This document shows positions 47,760-56,240 of a DNA stretch of 64,000 nt, piece after piece. The notes under the pieces are model-generated. The model was not told the origin of the DNA, made no database searches, and saw nothing but the letters and a program-made list of their open reading frames with translations. Position numbers and translations under genes: made by a program. This DNA comes from Shewanella sp. MTB7. Lineage in GTDB: Bacteria; Pseudomonadota; Gammaproteobacteria; Enterobacterales; Shewanellaceae. How positions within the stretch are numbered: position 1 is the first letter of the stretch; every line of letters begins with the position of its first letter. The stretch is taken from the NCBI RefSeq assembly GCF_027571385.1, contig NZ_CP085636.1, forward strand, positions 4,096,001 to 4,160,000. The letters are read 5' to 3'.

Positions 47760-47783
47760 AGACTTCTGGATGTCCATATGTCT
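47760..47783 (-). promoter_or_regulatory. MetJ-like tandem boxes
   Basis: Three adjacent 8-mers: AGACTTCT (7 of 8 to AGACGTCT), GGATGTCC (5 of 8) and ATATGTCT (6 of 8). Tandem imperfect 8-mers are how MetJ sites look. They lie upstream of the ybaY-like/metA pair, over -35-like sequences on the minus strand. Confidence 0.5.
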
Positions 47784-47920
47784 ACGTTTAAAATTCAATA
47801 TAAATGTTAGAGCTGATATTTTTATATCAGCTAGTTTACTCCGCACTTAAGGCGCTTGCACCTTGTCCTTACTAAGATATCTCCCTATCATAAGCTACCT
47901 TTTCCAAGTCGAATAGCCTA

Positions 47921-48688
47921 ATGACACAAGCTACAGCCATTATCGTGGGTGCAAACTCACTCCTGAGTCGTGAGATAGCAAAACAACTCTCAGAACAAGG
48001 TGTTGAACTTGCACTACTTGCACAAGATCCTGACTCGCTAAAGGACTTCTGTGAAAATTTGCCAAGCCCTGTGCACCTATTCCCGCTGAATATTTCAGCG
48101 CCTTCAGCAATCATCTCAACCCTTGAAAGTGTTTGGCAGTCTATCGGCGGTGCTCACCTAGTCTTAGTCAATACAGGGCTAAACAGCTATAATTCAGAAC
48201 TTCCTTGGATCCCTGAACAAGATATCATCACGGTCAATGTCCAAGGCTTCGCTGCTATCTGCAATACCAGTTTCCGCTTGTTCAAAGAACAAGGTTATGG
48301 CCAACTTGCCGCCATCAACTCTATTGCAGGTCTACGTGGTGGTCCAAGTGTGGCCTATCACGCTTCTAAAGCCTTTGCCACCAACTACCTCGAAGGGTTG
48401 AGCATGCATGCTCAGCGGTTGAAACTGCCTATCACTATCACGGATCTTCAGTTAGGTTTACTCGATAAAGCTGCCATGCAAAAAAGCAGAATTTGGCTAT
48501 CTCCACCAAGTGAAGTTGCCCGCCAAATTATTAAAGCGATGAAGGCTGGAAAACGTCAGGTCTATGTGACTAAGCGTTGGCGTTTAGTGGCTTGGTTAAC
48601 TAAGTTGCTGCCAGAATTCGTCTATAACACCCGTCATTGGCGAACTAAGGCCGAACGTTTGGCTGCCAAGGCTGAAGGGAAGAAATAG
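47921..48688 (+). CDS. SDR family oxidoreductase
   Basis: A 255-residue short-chain dehydrogenase. The cofactor motif is unusual (VGANSLLSREIAKQL, lacking the third Gly of TGxxxGIG). Catalytic Ser (NSIAGLRGG) and YHASK are kept. The basic C-terminus with a hydrophobic stretch (YVTKRWRLVAWLTKLLPEFVY) suggests membrane association, as in several lipid-acting SDRs. Substrate unknown. It is divergent from the ybaY-like gene and immediately followed by a 7-bp tandem repeat array. Confidence 0.85.
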   Translation: MTQATAIIVGANSLLSREIAKQLSEQGVELALLAQDPDSLKDFCENLPSPVHLFPLNISAPSAIISTLESVWQSIGGAHLVLVNTGLNSYNSELPWIPEQDIITVNVQGFAAICNTSFRLFKEQGYGQLAAINSIAGLRGGPSVAYHASKAFATNYLEGLSMHAQRLKLPITITDLQLGLLDKAAMQKSRIWLSPPSEVARQIIKAMKAGKRQVYVTKRWRLVAWLTKLLPEFVYNTRHWRTKAERLAAKAEGKK

Positions 48689-48742
48689 TTTCGAGTTTCG
48701 AGTTTCGAGTTTCGAGTTTCGAGTTTCGAGTTTCGAGTTTCG
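48689..48742 (+). repeat. Tandem array of 7-mer TTTCGAG
   Basis: Seven complete perfect copies of TTTCGAG plus five bases, beginning directly after the SDR stop codon (48686-48688). No spacers, so it is not a CRISPR. Likely length-variable between strains by slippage. Confidence 0.95.
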
Positions 48743-48757
48743 TAAAAATTAAAACAC

Positions 48758-48780
48758 AAGAGGAGCCTAAGGCTCCTCTT
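48758..48780. terminator. Bidirectional terminator, SDR / ompW
   Basis: AAGAGGAGCC / GGCTCCTCTT perfect 10-bp stem with a 3-base loop, between convergent genes; T-rich on the right. Confidence 0.9.
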
Positions 48781-48790
48781 TAACTCACAT

Positions 48791-49441
48791 TTAAAAAGTG
48801 TAACCAATACTCACCATATATACCCATGGATCAATATCTGTTTCAACTTTTAGTGCATCATCACCTAGATTAAACTTAACGTCAGTGCTTATCTGTGCAT
48901 ACCAAATTGACGCATTAACTAACCAGTTTTGATTCACTTGGTAATCGATTCCGACCTGAGCCGCAACACCCCAAGAGTTTGAAAGACTCAAATCTGACAG
49001 ACCTGCATCTTTAGCATCTTGATTGAATTCATTATCGAAAAAATTAGTAAAATTAACACCCGCACCAATATAAGGACGAAGCTTAGAATCAGATGAACCA
49101 AAATAGTACTGAGCCACTAAAGTGGGTGGCAGCTGTTTAGTTTCAGCTATCTTTCCAAGCACACCTAATGAGATGTCGTGACTGAAAGGCGTCGCAGCTA
49201 ATAACTCAATCCCTATGTTGTCAGTCAGCATATAACCAAAGTTCAAACCAAGTTGAGTATTATTGCCCACTTCAAACTCAGCGATATTGGCAACAACAGG
49301 GCTAGATTCGTTTGATGCAACCACAATCGCACCAGCACGAACAATAATATCACCCGCTTGGTGAGCAGATATAGAGGCGGTAAAACCAGCAGAAAGTAGG
49401 GCGGTAGCAACTAAACCAGACACGATATTTTTTTTCATCAT
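48791..49441 (-). CDS. ompW: OmpW family outer-membrane protein
   Basis: A 216-residue outer-membrane eight-stranded beta-barrel. Signal peptide ends SISA (about residue 26). The mature start HQAGDIIVRAGAIVVA, the middle PPTLVAQYYFG ... PYIGAGVNFTNFF and the terminal SIGYTF are diagnostic of OmpW. Probably a channel for small hydrophobic molecules. Two ATGs in tandem; GGAG suits the second. A perfect FNR-type site lies about 91-104 bases upstream, so anaerobic regulation is likely. Confidence 0.95.
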   Translation of the reverse strand: MMKKNIVSGLVATALLSAGFTASISAHQAGDIIVRAGAIVVASNESSPVVANIAEFEVGNNTQLGLNFGYMLTDNIGIELLAATPFSHDISLGVLGKIAETKQLPPTLVAQYYFGSSDSKLRPYIGAGVNFTNFFDNEFNQDAKDAGLSDLSLSNSWGVAAQVGIDYQVNQNWLVNASIWYAQISTDVKFNLGDDALKVETDIDPWVYMVSIGYTF

Positions 49442-49745
49442 ACTACTCCATCAATACAACACGAAATGCCGTTATTATTATCAAGTTCCTTACATTTGCA
49501 CGCATCCTGCCAGAAATTGAGCGGTAGTTTGTTGATCCACATCAATTAAAGTGACTGACATCCATTTGCAAACCAACAGTATGGATCTAACTCACACTTC
49601 CAAAAGGAACATGATAAATGCCACTTCAACTTTAGTGAGCTAGCTCATGAATATAAAAACTTAACGCGAAGAATAAAATGAGGGGGATAAAACGCTAACC
49701 ACAATATTGCAACAAACCTTCGATTAAAAAGGGTTGAACTCGTAA
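49442..49745. other. ompW upstream region
   Basis: About 300 bases between ompW and the nucleotidyltransferase gene end. It holds the FNR-like box and an A/T-rich -10 area with TTGATAATAATAA (minus strand, about 49483-49471). No gene seen. Confidence 0.5.
49532..49545 (-). promoter_or_regulatory. Perfect FNR/EtrA box upstream of ompW
   Basis: TTGAT-CCAC-ATCAA matches the E. coli FNR consensus (TTGAT-N4-ATCAA) at all ten positions. EtrA is the Shewanella counterpart. It lies about 90 bases before the ompW start. Confidence 0.75.
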
Positions 49746-50348
49746 TCAATTAATGATCAATTTAGGATAATAAACTGCCCATTTTTTGTCCGCTAGTCGA
49801 GCTTCAAACAGAGCGAGGGATCGTTTGTTATTGGGGGTCAGTTTTAGATTAAACAAGGACTCAAAACCAAATGCAGACACCAGTTTAATTCCATCATCAC
49901 ACTTACCCTTCTCTGCGATGGCTCCTGTATGCAGCATCACTCCGACAGCCGTCTCCTGCTCAGGCCAATAACTCATGGCATCCAGAGATGACAGATAAGG
50001 AGCATCATCATTGCGAATATGCATTCTGGCTTGATTTTTAACCGACCAAGGTAACTCTGGAGCAAGCTCTCTTAACTCAAGTTCATAGGCTTTGTCTGCA
50101 GCGGCTGAAATATCACTAGGGTTAAAATAGATAACATCAATATCAGCAAGTAGCCTGTTACATTCAACCCCATGCAATCTGTCCCACACGAGATTTCTGA
50201 CAAAGCCAGCCGCAATAAAACCTTGGGGAAGATGGAGTACTTGAACTAACTGTAGCGCTCGCATTCTTAGCGGGTCCTGACGTATCCAAGCTGTCAGTTG
50301 TACCTCATGAGAAATTAAGCTTTTGCTGTCGCTTTCATCTTGATTCAA
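49746..50348 (-). CDS. Nucleotidyltransferase family protein (NTP_transf_6-like)
   Basis: A 200-residue cytosolic protein of the uncharacterised nucleotidyltransferase group DUF925/NTP_transf_6. Motifs AAGFVRNLVWDRLHG and LLADIDVIYFNP (the D-x-D metal site) followed by a C-terminal FGFESLFNLKLTPNNKRS are family features. It starts with TTG at 50348; GAGGAG lies 9 bases upstream. The ribosome site sits right beside the terminator of the preceding lipoprotein gene. Substrate unknown. Confidence 0.85.
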   Translation of the reverse strand: MNQDESDSKSLISHEVQLTAWIRQDPLRMRALQLVQVLHLPQGFIAAGFVRNLVWDRLHGVECNRLLADIDVIYFNPSDISAAADKAYELELRELAPELPWSVKNQARMHIRNDDAPYLSSLDAMSYWPEQETAVGVMLHTGAIAEKGKCDDGIKLVSAFGFESLFNLKLTPNNKRSLALFEARLADKKWAVYYPKLIIN

Positions 50349-50370
50349 AACCTAGGCTCCTCTTTAAACA

Positions 50371-50392
50371 AAAAAGGAGCCGAAGCTCCTTT
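50371..50392 (-). terminator. Terminator with UUCG loop after lipoprotein gene
   Basis: AAAGGAGC-CGAA-GCTCCTTT; on the minus strand the loop is TTCG, closed by C-G, followed by T6. Classic stable terminator. Confidence 0.85.
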
Positions 50393-50407
50393 ATAACTAA
50401 CCTAATC

Positions 50408-50803
50408 TTACTTACCCGGAACTGCTTTCATTATGACTTCGGTGGTAAATTTATCATTACCAATCACAGGGTAGCGGTCATAAGTCTGAAAAATGACTTG
50501 CCCCTGATACAAGATCATAGCCACAACGCCATAGTTGACATCATCTTTAACTGTATCTGCCGGAAGAATAAATTTAAACGGCACCGGAGCACGGGCGATA
50601 TCAAAACTCTTCTGCGCCATAATCACACCAGGAGTATCAAGATCGATGATTGCAATGGTAATAGAGCATCCCTGAGGAAGAGTGATCTTTTCTAGATACC
50701 CAGCGGCACCATTGACGATCACAGGTTGTGTCTCTTGTACAGTGACACATGCCGTCAGAAGTAGGCAAAGAAGCAATACTGAATTTTTTACTAATTTAAT
50801 CAT
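50408..50803 (-). CDS. YbaY-family lipoprotein (second copy)
   Basis: A 131-residue lipoprotein with lipobox LLTAC (about residue 19). The mature part (GAAGYLEKITLPQGCSITIAIIDLDTPGVIMAQKSF ... VPFKFILPADTVKDDVNYGVVAMILYQGQVIFQTYDRYPVI) shares its plan with the protein at 47317-47733. The ATG at 50803 (GGG upstream) gives a good signal peptide; a start at 50824 adds charged residues. It lies 22 bases after tesB on the same strand and probably shares its transcript. Confidence 0.8.
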   Translation of the reverse strand: MIKLVKNSVLLLCLLLTACVTVQETQPVIVNGAAGYLEKITLPQGCSITIAIIDLDTPGVIMAQKSFDIARAPVPFKFILPADTVKDDVNYGVVAMILYQGQVIFQTYDRYPVIGNDKFTTEVIMKAVPGK

Positions 50804-50825
50804 GTTATAATCCCTTTTACTCATT

Positions 50826-51704
50826 TCACTTTACGCTCTGCTTGTCATGCTTCATTCTGATCAAGCCTTCCTGAGTTGCCGAAGCAAGCAGTTTACCTTG
50901 CTGATTAAAGAACTGCCCCTTAACAAAACCTCTGCCGCCACAGGCATTAGGACTATCATTGCTATACAGTATCCAGTTATTCAGATCGATTGGGCGATGA
51001 AACCACATTGCATGATCAATGGTAGCCAGACGCATTCCAGGCGTTAAAAATGAAACCCCGTGTGGCTGAACAGCCGTCACTAGAAAGTTGAAATCCGATG
51101 CATAAGCTAACAGGTATTCATTAACTGAATGCTCTTTTGGCACACTACCATTGGCACGGATCCAAATATGCTGCTTAGCTTCTCTAGGCTTAGGATTCAA
51201 GAGACTTTGAGGGTCGACTAACCGCATCTCGATAGGCGAATCAGCCATAAATTTTTCAAGCATCTGAGACGGAACCTTATCTCTTAAGGTCATCGCGAGA
51301 TCTTGTTGGTTCAACAAACCATCAGGCCCTGGTACATCAGGTATCATGGCTTGATGTTCAAACCCCTCTTCATGCTCTTGAAATGAACAGGTCATATAGA
51401 AGATAGGACAGCCTTTCTGAATAGCCTTTACTCGCCTTGCACTGAAACTGCCACCATCGCGCATGATCTCGACATCATAGACTATGGGCAACTTATCATC
51501 ACCAGCTCGTAAAAAATAGGAATGAAAAGAATGTACTTTCCGTGTTGGTGCAACCGTCTGTTTAGCTGCACTGAGTGCTTGACCCATAACCTGACCGCCA
51601 AACACATGACCTAAGCCTATGTCCTGGCTTTGTCCTCGAAATAAACCAACCTCTATCTGCTCAAGTGAAAGCAAAGATAATAGATCATCCAATACCTGAC
51701 TCAT
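50826..51704 (-). CDS. tesB: Acyl-CoA thioesterase II
   Basis: A 292-residue double-hotdog thioesterase hydrolysing acyl-CoA to free acid and CoA. GHVFGGQVMGQALSAA and RKVHSFHSYFLRAGD in the first hotdog, and ATIDHAMWFHRP with the catalytic Asp plus QGKLLASATQEGLIR in the second, match TesB. Length equals E. coli TesB (286) within a few residues. It heads a two-gene unit with a YbaY-type lipoprotein; E. coli also has ybaY next to tesB, which strengthens both calls. Confidence 0.95.
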   Translation of the reverse strand: MSQVLDDLLSLLSLEQIEVGLFRGQSQDIGLGHVFGGQVMGQALSAAKQTVAPTRKVHSFHSYFLRAGDDKLPIVYDVEIMRDGGSFSARRVKAIQKGCPIFYMTCSFQEHEEGFEHQAMIPDVPGPDGLLNQQDLAMTLRDKVPSQMLEKFMADSPIEMRLVDPQSLLNPKPREAKQHIWIRANGSVPKEHSVNEYLLAYASDFNFLVTAVQPHGVSFLTPGMRLATIDHAMWFHRPIDLNNWILYSNDSPNACGGRGFVKGQFFNQQGKLLASATQEGLIRMKHDKQSVK

Positions 51705-51818
51705 TCGACCTCTAAATTCCCAAATAATCGATCTAATAGCTTAACTCAGATAACGGGTTATAGGCTAGGGCTTTAGGATCCCCATGACTTGCTGGTCCAA
51801 AAAAGTCAAAGTAAATAG

Positions 51819-52745
51819 CTACTCAATTCTTATATGGTGTTCAGAAGCACCACGACGCGCCCAAGCGAGCACTTGATCTTCACCACTATTGTGCAGCGTT
51901 ATCGGTGTGGCATGATGAAGTTTCTGCCAACCAGAGAGTAAAGCTTCAGGTTTACAGGATTCAGACTGGAAATACATAGGTTTAAACTCGGCAAATTGCC
52001 CATGACTAACACTGCCTGCAGCGGTAAGAAGGTGTTGACCTGAAGGCGCTTCAGAGCTACAAAGAAACAGCATAGCCGCTGTAATAGATGAGACTGAAAA
52101 TAATGGTTTAACTGACGAAGCCAGCTTATCTCTCGTCATAGAGGTTAGTGCGTGAGGGGTTAAGCTGTTAACTTTAATATTATGTTCATCACCCTCCATA
52201 TGCAAGCTGTTAACTAAGCCAATCAAGGCCATCTTGCTCGCACTATAGGAGGTCTCATACATATCTCCATATAATGCACTGACACTGCAACTCATCATAA
52301 TTCTGCCATAACCACGATGCTTCATCAGGCTCCAAACTGCTTTTGTCATGTAGAAGCTGCCGTTGAGATCCACATCAAGCTGTTCCTGCCACATATCTAT
52401 TGTTAAATGCTCAAAAGTACAGGAACGATGCACTCCCGCATTGTTAACTAAGATATCGATATGACCCCATAAATCAGCTATCTCATTGACCACACGAGTC
52501 ACCCCAGCACTATCCCTTACATCAAGCTGAAACATTGCAGCGCTAACACCCAACTCTTCAACAGCTTGATAGCATGACAAAAGATTTTCAGCATTTTCTT
52601 TGCCATTATGTGCATCACATCCAGCTGATGAGCAGGTATCAATGAGGGCAACGTTGGCTCCCCGCTCGGCTAAAGCTAACGAATAGGCTCTTCCTAATCC
52701 TGTGCCCGCGCCGGTAATAACTGCAACCTGATTATCAAAACGCAT
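51819..52745 (-). CDS. SDR family oxidoreductase (MFE-2-like N-terminal domain)
   Basis: A 308-residue SDR. TGAGTGLGRAYSLALAERGANVALID, ILVNNAG, SCSVSALYGD and YSASK give the complete Rossmann and catalytic set. The sequence resembles the 3-hydroxyacyl-CoA dehydrogenase part of peroxisomal multifunctional enzyme 2, with a 60-residue C-terminal tail. A role in beta-oxidation is inference. It is alone on its strand; the 323-base region upstream separates it from menA. Confidence 0.85.
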   Translation of the reverse strand: MRFDNQVAVITGAGTGLGRAYSLALAERGANVALIDTCSSAGCDAHNGKENAENLLSCYQAVEELGVSAAMFQLDVRDSAGVTRVVNEIADLWGHIDILVNNAGVHRSCTFEHLTIDMWQEQLDVDLNGSFYMTKAVWSLMKHRGYGRIMMSCSVSALYGDMYETSYSASKMALIGLVNSLHMEGDEHNIKVNSLTPHALTSMTRDKLASSVKPLFSVSSITAAMLFLCSSEAPSGQHLLTAAGSVSHGQFAEFKPMYFQSESCKPEALLSGWQKLHHATPITLHNSGEDQVLAWARRGASEHHIRIE

Positions 52746-53068
52746 TGATACTTTTCCTCATTGAATAGTTCAAATGACAATATTTACCTAATCCATACTC
52801 ACGGATTTTAACGGTCTTTGAATACAAGGTATTCCCACCCAAAATCATGTGCTGGTATTATTGCTAGTGCGATTATAAAACCATATCCGGAAAATATTTA
52901 CTTTGAGCGAGGTAACAAAATCACATACAATTTCAACAAGAAGCGACTTAACACCTCTTCATATAGCACCACATGACTTAACCCTAATGAATAGGTATAA
53001 TACCCAGTCTAAAATTGTGTAAACGGCATTAAGCCCCTGCTCACCCTATTAATAAATCGATTATTTAA
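52746..53068. other. Divergent promoter region, SDR / menA
   Basis: About 320 bases. It contains the candidate menA promoter (52973-53001). Nothing else was recognised. Confidence 0.45.
52973..53001 (+). promoter_or_regulatory. Candidate menA promoter
   Basis: ATGACT (-35, 4 of 6), 17-base spacer, TATAAT (-10, perfect), about 67 bases before the menA start. Confidence 0.55.
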
Positions 53069-53941
53069 ATGAATCCTTGGATACTGGCCATAAGGCCTCG
53101 CACTTTACCTGCGGCTATCGGGCCACTTTTGGTTGGCAACATATTGGCACTTCAGTTAGAGCAATTTAGCTTAGTTATCGCCTGCATCTCTATGCTATGT
53201 GCGCTTCTATTGCAAATTGCGGTTAACTTAGCGAATGACTATTTTGACTTTAAAAGTGGCGTCGATACCGAAGAACGGCTAGGCCCACTTCGTGTTACTC
53301 AAAGCGGACTCTTATCACCAACAAAAGTTCGTAACGCCATGATTTTCAGTCTATTCCTCGCATTTCTGGTGGGTTCATATTTAATTTGGCACGGTGGCTG
53401 GCCTATCGCAATACTCGCAGCAGCAGTCATACTCGGCGCGCTAGGTTACAGTGGTGGACCTTATCCCCTCGCCTCTCATGGGCTTGGCGAAGTCGCAGCT
53501 TTTGTTTTCTTTGGCTTAGTTGCTGTGGTTGGCAGTTACTATCTTCAAGCGGGAAGTACCAATATCTCAGCCTGGTTATTAGGCTGTGCTATCGGTTTCC
53601 TCAATGCTGCGATTATGTTGGTGAATAATACTCGGGACATGGTAACGGACATTAAAGCAGGTAAACAGACACTGGCGATCCGCATTGGACTCGGCCAAGC
53701 GAGATTGCTATATCAAGCTTTTGTCTTCCTGCCTTTCGCTGTGATCATAGGAGGTTTTTTGCTTGGATTCTTACCTGGCCTACCCGTTTTACTGGCGGGT
53801 TTATCATTAATATTAGCGCGTAAGCTCAACAGTGATTTCAGCAATACCTCTGGTGCAGATCTGAATCCTTTGTTGGGACGAACGGCTAAACTAACAATGA
53901 TATTCAGTGGTTTATTTAGTATCGGCTTGGCATTTGTTTAA
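53069..53941 (+). CDS. menA: 1,4-dihydroxy-2-naphthoate polyprenyltransferase
   Basis: A 290-residue multi-pass inner-membrane prenyltransferase that makes demethylmenaquinone. The two aspartate-rich motifs are NLANDYFDFKSGVDTEER (about 52-68) and NNTRDMVTDIKAGKQTLA (about 187-205), with about eight hydrophobic segments. MNPWILAIRPRTLPAA is the typical MenA start. No clear ribosome site precedes the ATG. Menaquinone is used for anaerobic respiration, which is consistent with this organism type. Confidence 0.95.
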   Translation: MNPWILAIRPRTLPAAIGPLLVGNILALQLEQFSLVIACISMLCALLLQIAVNLANDYFDFKSGVDTEERLGPLRVTQSGLLSPTKVRNAMIFSLFLAFLVGSYLIWHGGWPIAILAAAVILGALGYSGGPYPLASHGLGEVAAFVFFGLVAVVGSYYLQAGSTNISAWLLGCAIGFLNAAIMLVNNTRDMVTDIKAGKQTLAIRIGLGQARLLYQAFVFLPFAVIIGGFLLGFLPGLPVLLAGLSLILARKLNSDFSNTSGADLNPLLGRTAKLTMIFSGLFSIGLAFV

Positions 53942-54019
53942 GACCAAGAGATGTGAGTTCAGGATTGAATCATCATAAGGCCAAAATCATGATGATGTAT
54001 CTTAATAGGCGAAGGGTAT

Positions 54020-54274
54020 ATGACCTGCAAAGGCTGTGACAGCTCGATTTTCCGACAAAAGATTGGCCGTTGTAAAGCCTGTATGTGGCAGCTAACTGTG
54101 CTGTCACTTATCGGCTGGCCTCTGTGGTGGCAGCTCTATGCCGACAGCCCTAAACAGATAAATTCAATCGCGTTACTGTTTTTTTGTACTGCTTTTACCG
54201 GTCTTCTCGCCTTGCATTTAATCGTATTGGGTTATCGCACGCTTATTGTTCGACTCAACAAGCAGAACAAATAA
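54020..54274 (+). CDS. DUF3624-like small membrane protein
   Basis: An 84-residue protein. CKGCDSS and CKACMW form a four-Cys knuckle (residues 3-6 and 18-21), followed by two hydrophobic segments (about 25-39 and 48-73) and a basic tail. It fits the DUF3624 family of marine gammaproteobacteria as I recall it. AAGGG precedes the ATG. It lies 78 bases downstream of menA on the same strand and may be co-transcribed. Function unknown. Confidence 0.75.
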   Translation: MTCKGCDSSIFRQKIGRCKACMWQLTVLSLIGWPLWWQLYADSPKQINSIALLFFCTAFTGLLALHLIVLGYRTLIVRLNKQNK

Positions 54275-54296
54275 TCGCTCTGCCCATTATTATTTA

Positions 54297-54701
54297 TTAT
54301 CCATTTTTGGCTGGCTGATGAAACTCAACCACGTTACTGTCAGGATCTCTGATAAAGATAAACATAGCGCCGCTCGGTACAGTGATCGGACCTTCAGTAA
54401 TCGCAAAACCTAATTCGGCTAAGCGTTGCTGGACCGCATCAATATCGGTTATCTCAAGCGCAATATGCGTAAACCCTGTGTGTTTCTCAGGCAAGTCCAT
54501 CAACACATTTTGCACTTCTGTGTCTGAACCATTAAGGATAAAGTTAATGTTTATCCCACACGGATGCTCCATCACCGCAACCGGCTCAGGCCCAATAGGG
54601 CCGACAATAAACTCAAAACCCAACTGTTCATAAAAAGCACGGGAGACCGCTAAACTTTTAACTCTCAAACCGACATGATTAATCCGAACTATCTCTTTCA
54701 T
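54297..54701 (-). CDS. VOC (glyoxalase-like) family protein
   Basis: A 134-residue two-module betaalphabetabetabeta protein of the VOC superfamily. INHVGLRVKSLAVSRAFYEQLGFEF opens module one and FTHIALEITDIDAVQQRLAELGFAI module two; metal ligands are the His residues in NHVGL and THIAL plus Glu in VVEFHQP. It could be a lactoylglutathione-lyase-like, dioxygenase-like or resistance protein. It lies 59 bases after the methyltransferase gene on the same strand. Confidence 0.85.
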   Translation of the reverse strand: MKEIVRINHVGLRVKSLAVSRAFYEQLGFEFIVGPIGPEPVAVMEHPCGININFILNGSDTEVQNVLMDLPEKHTGFTHIALEITDIDAVQQRLAELGFAITEGPITVPSGAMFIFIRDPDSNVVEFHQPAKNG

Positions 54702-54760
54702 TCCATTCCCTTAATATTTTCTTATTATTGATGCCTTACTCACGACTCTCATTTCGAAAT

Positions 54761-55591
54761 CTATTTTTTATAGGCAATTAACTCAACAGGCGCAATATAA
54801 CCAGCGCGAATGTTGTTCAGCATATTGCCAATCTTGTCCACCGTGTTACGGCCCATCAACGTATGTAAACCCAGTGGAGGTAGCCCACCATTAGTTTGGT
54901 TACGCGCTTTCATTTGGCTAAAAAACTCAAGCGCAAATACACCTCGATTATCCACATGATGAACCTCAAATCCAGCCTGTGTCAGGGCTAACTGATAATG
55001 TTCAAGTGTGCTGACATGACTGCAATCAACATCGGTAGCCCAAGGAACAGGATAAAGTAACTCTCCACTGCCCATACGCATGATATCATAAATGACAAAG
55101 GTGCTAATGGGCTTGAGAACTCGATAAACTTCACGGAATAATCCGACTTTATCTTGGATATTCATGCCAACATGAAACATACTGGCCCCGTCAAAGGCCT
55201 CATCGTCAAAGGCCATAGAGAGCGCATTACCACAGCAAAGACTTACCTGTTTATCTAAACCTACCCATTGAGATAGGCATCTACCGGTTTCAATATACTC
55301 GGCGGTAAGATCGATTCCAGTGACCCGATTATTAAACTGACTCGCTATGTATCTTGCAGTGCCACCTAAGCCGCAACCCACATCTAGAATATGCTGCTCA
55401 GCTGTAAAGTTAATTTGAGCAAAGAGATGTTCTGTGGCTAATCTGCCCCCGATGTGAAACTCATCAACGGGAGCGATATCATCTGAAGTGAGCTTATCGA
55501 TGGAGTGACCCTGCTGGAGCAAAGCTCCTTGAATAGCTTCAAGAAGCTTACCATGAGTATAATGCTGTGATATTAGATTGTCAGTCGCCAT
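54761..55591 (-). CDS. SAM-dependent methyltransferase
   Basis: A 276-residue class I methyltransferase. Motif I is LDVGCGLGGTARYIA (about 71-85), followed by VTGIDLTAEYI (motif II) and VYRVLKP. The layout, with a leader helix and QHYTHG, resembles sarcosine/dimethylglycine and sterol-type methyltransferases. The true substrate is unknown. ATG 55591 has AAGG 8 bases upstream and is preferred over one at 55609. Confidence 0.85.
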   Translation of the reverse strand: MATDNLISQHYTHGKLLEAIQGALLQQGHSIDKLTSDDIAPVDEFHIGGRLATEHLFAQINFTAEQHILDVGCGLGGTARYIASQFNNRVTGIDLTAEYIETGRCLSQWVGLDKQVSLCCGNALSMAFDDEAFDGASMFHVGMNIQDKVGLFREVYRVLKPISTFVIYDIMRMGSGELLYPVPWATDVDCSHVSTLEHYQLALTQAGFEVHHVDNRGVFALEFFSQMKARNQTNGGLPPLGLHTLMGRNTVDKIGNMLNNIRAGYIAPVELIAYKK

Positions 55592-55672
55592 AACGTTTGC
55601 CTTAATCAAACCAAGGGAATTATAAGACTAGATTTACTAAGCTAGTTAGGTCAAGAAAAGCTAACTTTCTCA

Positions 55673-56227
55673 CTAAGGTTGAACCGAACCATCCGCATTA
55701 TAAAAAGCAGAGGTAACCACCACCTCTCCAGTGTTAAAATAGTAATCCATCACCTGCGTCGACCCACCACGCTGTATGAAGTACAGATCACGATAAACAC
55801 ATCTATCTCCTGCGTAGGTGTATGCTATATCCACATCTGAGGTCATTAAATCCCCATCTGTCACATGGGCGATGGTAAAGTCTGTGTTGGTAATACCATG
55901 CCACAACTGTTCGCAGGCATGAAATACCGTCGTATCAACAAGAATACCCGATGTTGAGAAGGGATAACCTGCAGGACTTGATGCAACATTTCCCTCTCCG
56001 AAACCAGCAAGTTTATCAATAGCATCAGTATTTCCCTGAGTTAACCAGCCACTGTGGTAGAGTTTGACCGCACTTTTGAACGCGGCAAACTGAGCATCCA
56101 TAGTGGACCTTCTGGCATCGTCTTGCAGATTGATAAACTTAGGCAGTGCCACTACAGCCAAGAGACCCAGTATGATAATCACGACCACTAACTCAATTAA
56201 GGTAAATCCTCTTACACTCGCTTTCAT
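55673..56227 (-). CDS. Type IV pilin-like (MSHA-type) protein
   Basis: A 184-residue prepilin. The leader MKASVRG is followed by the cleavage site and FTLIELVVVIIILGLLAVVALPKF, with Glu at +5 and the usual hydrophobic N-terminal helix. Two Cys (FHACEQLW and GDRCVYRD) may form the C-terminal D-region loop. It resembles MSHA pilins, but no other pilus gene is near, so it is an orphan. An 8-base tandem repeat lies just upstream. ATG 56227 is preferred to the GTG at 56230. Confidence 0.88.
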   Translation of the reverse strand: MKASVRGFTLIELVVVIIILGLLAVVALPKFINLQDDARRSTMDAQFAAFKSAVKLYHSGWLTQGNTDAIDKLAGFGEGNVASSPAGYPFSTSGILVDTTVFHACEQLWHGITNTDFTIAHVTDGDLMTSDVDIAYTYAGDRCVYRDLYFIQRGGSTQVMDYYFNTGEVVVTSAFYNADGSVQP

Positions 56228-56240
56228 CACAACTCTCTAT

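Noticed and set aside
48689..48742. Short regular repeats that could suggest a CRISPR array
   Set aside because: The repeats are contiguous 7-mers with no spacers, and no cas genes are present.
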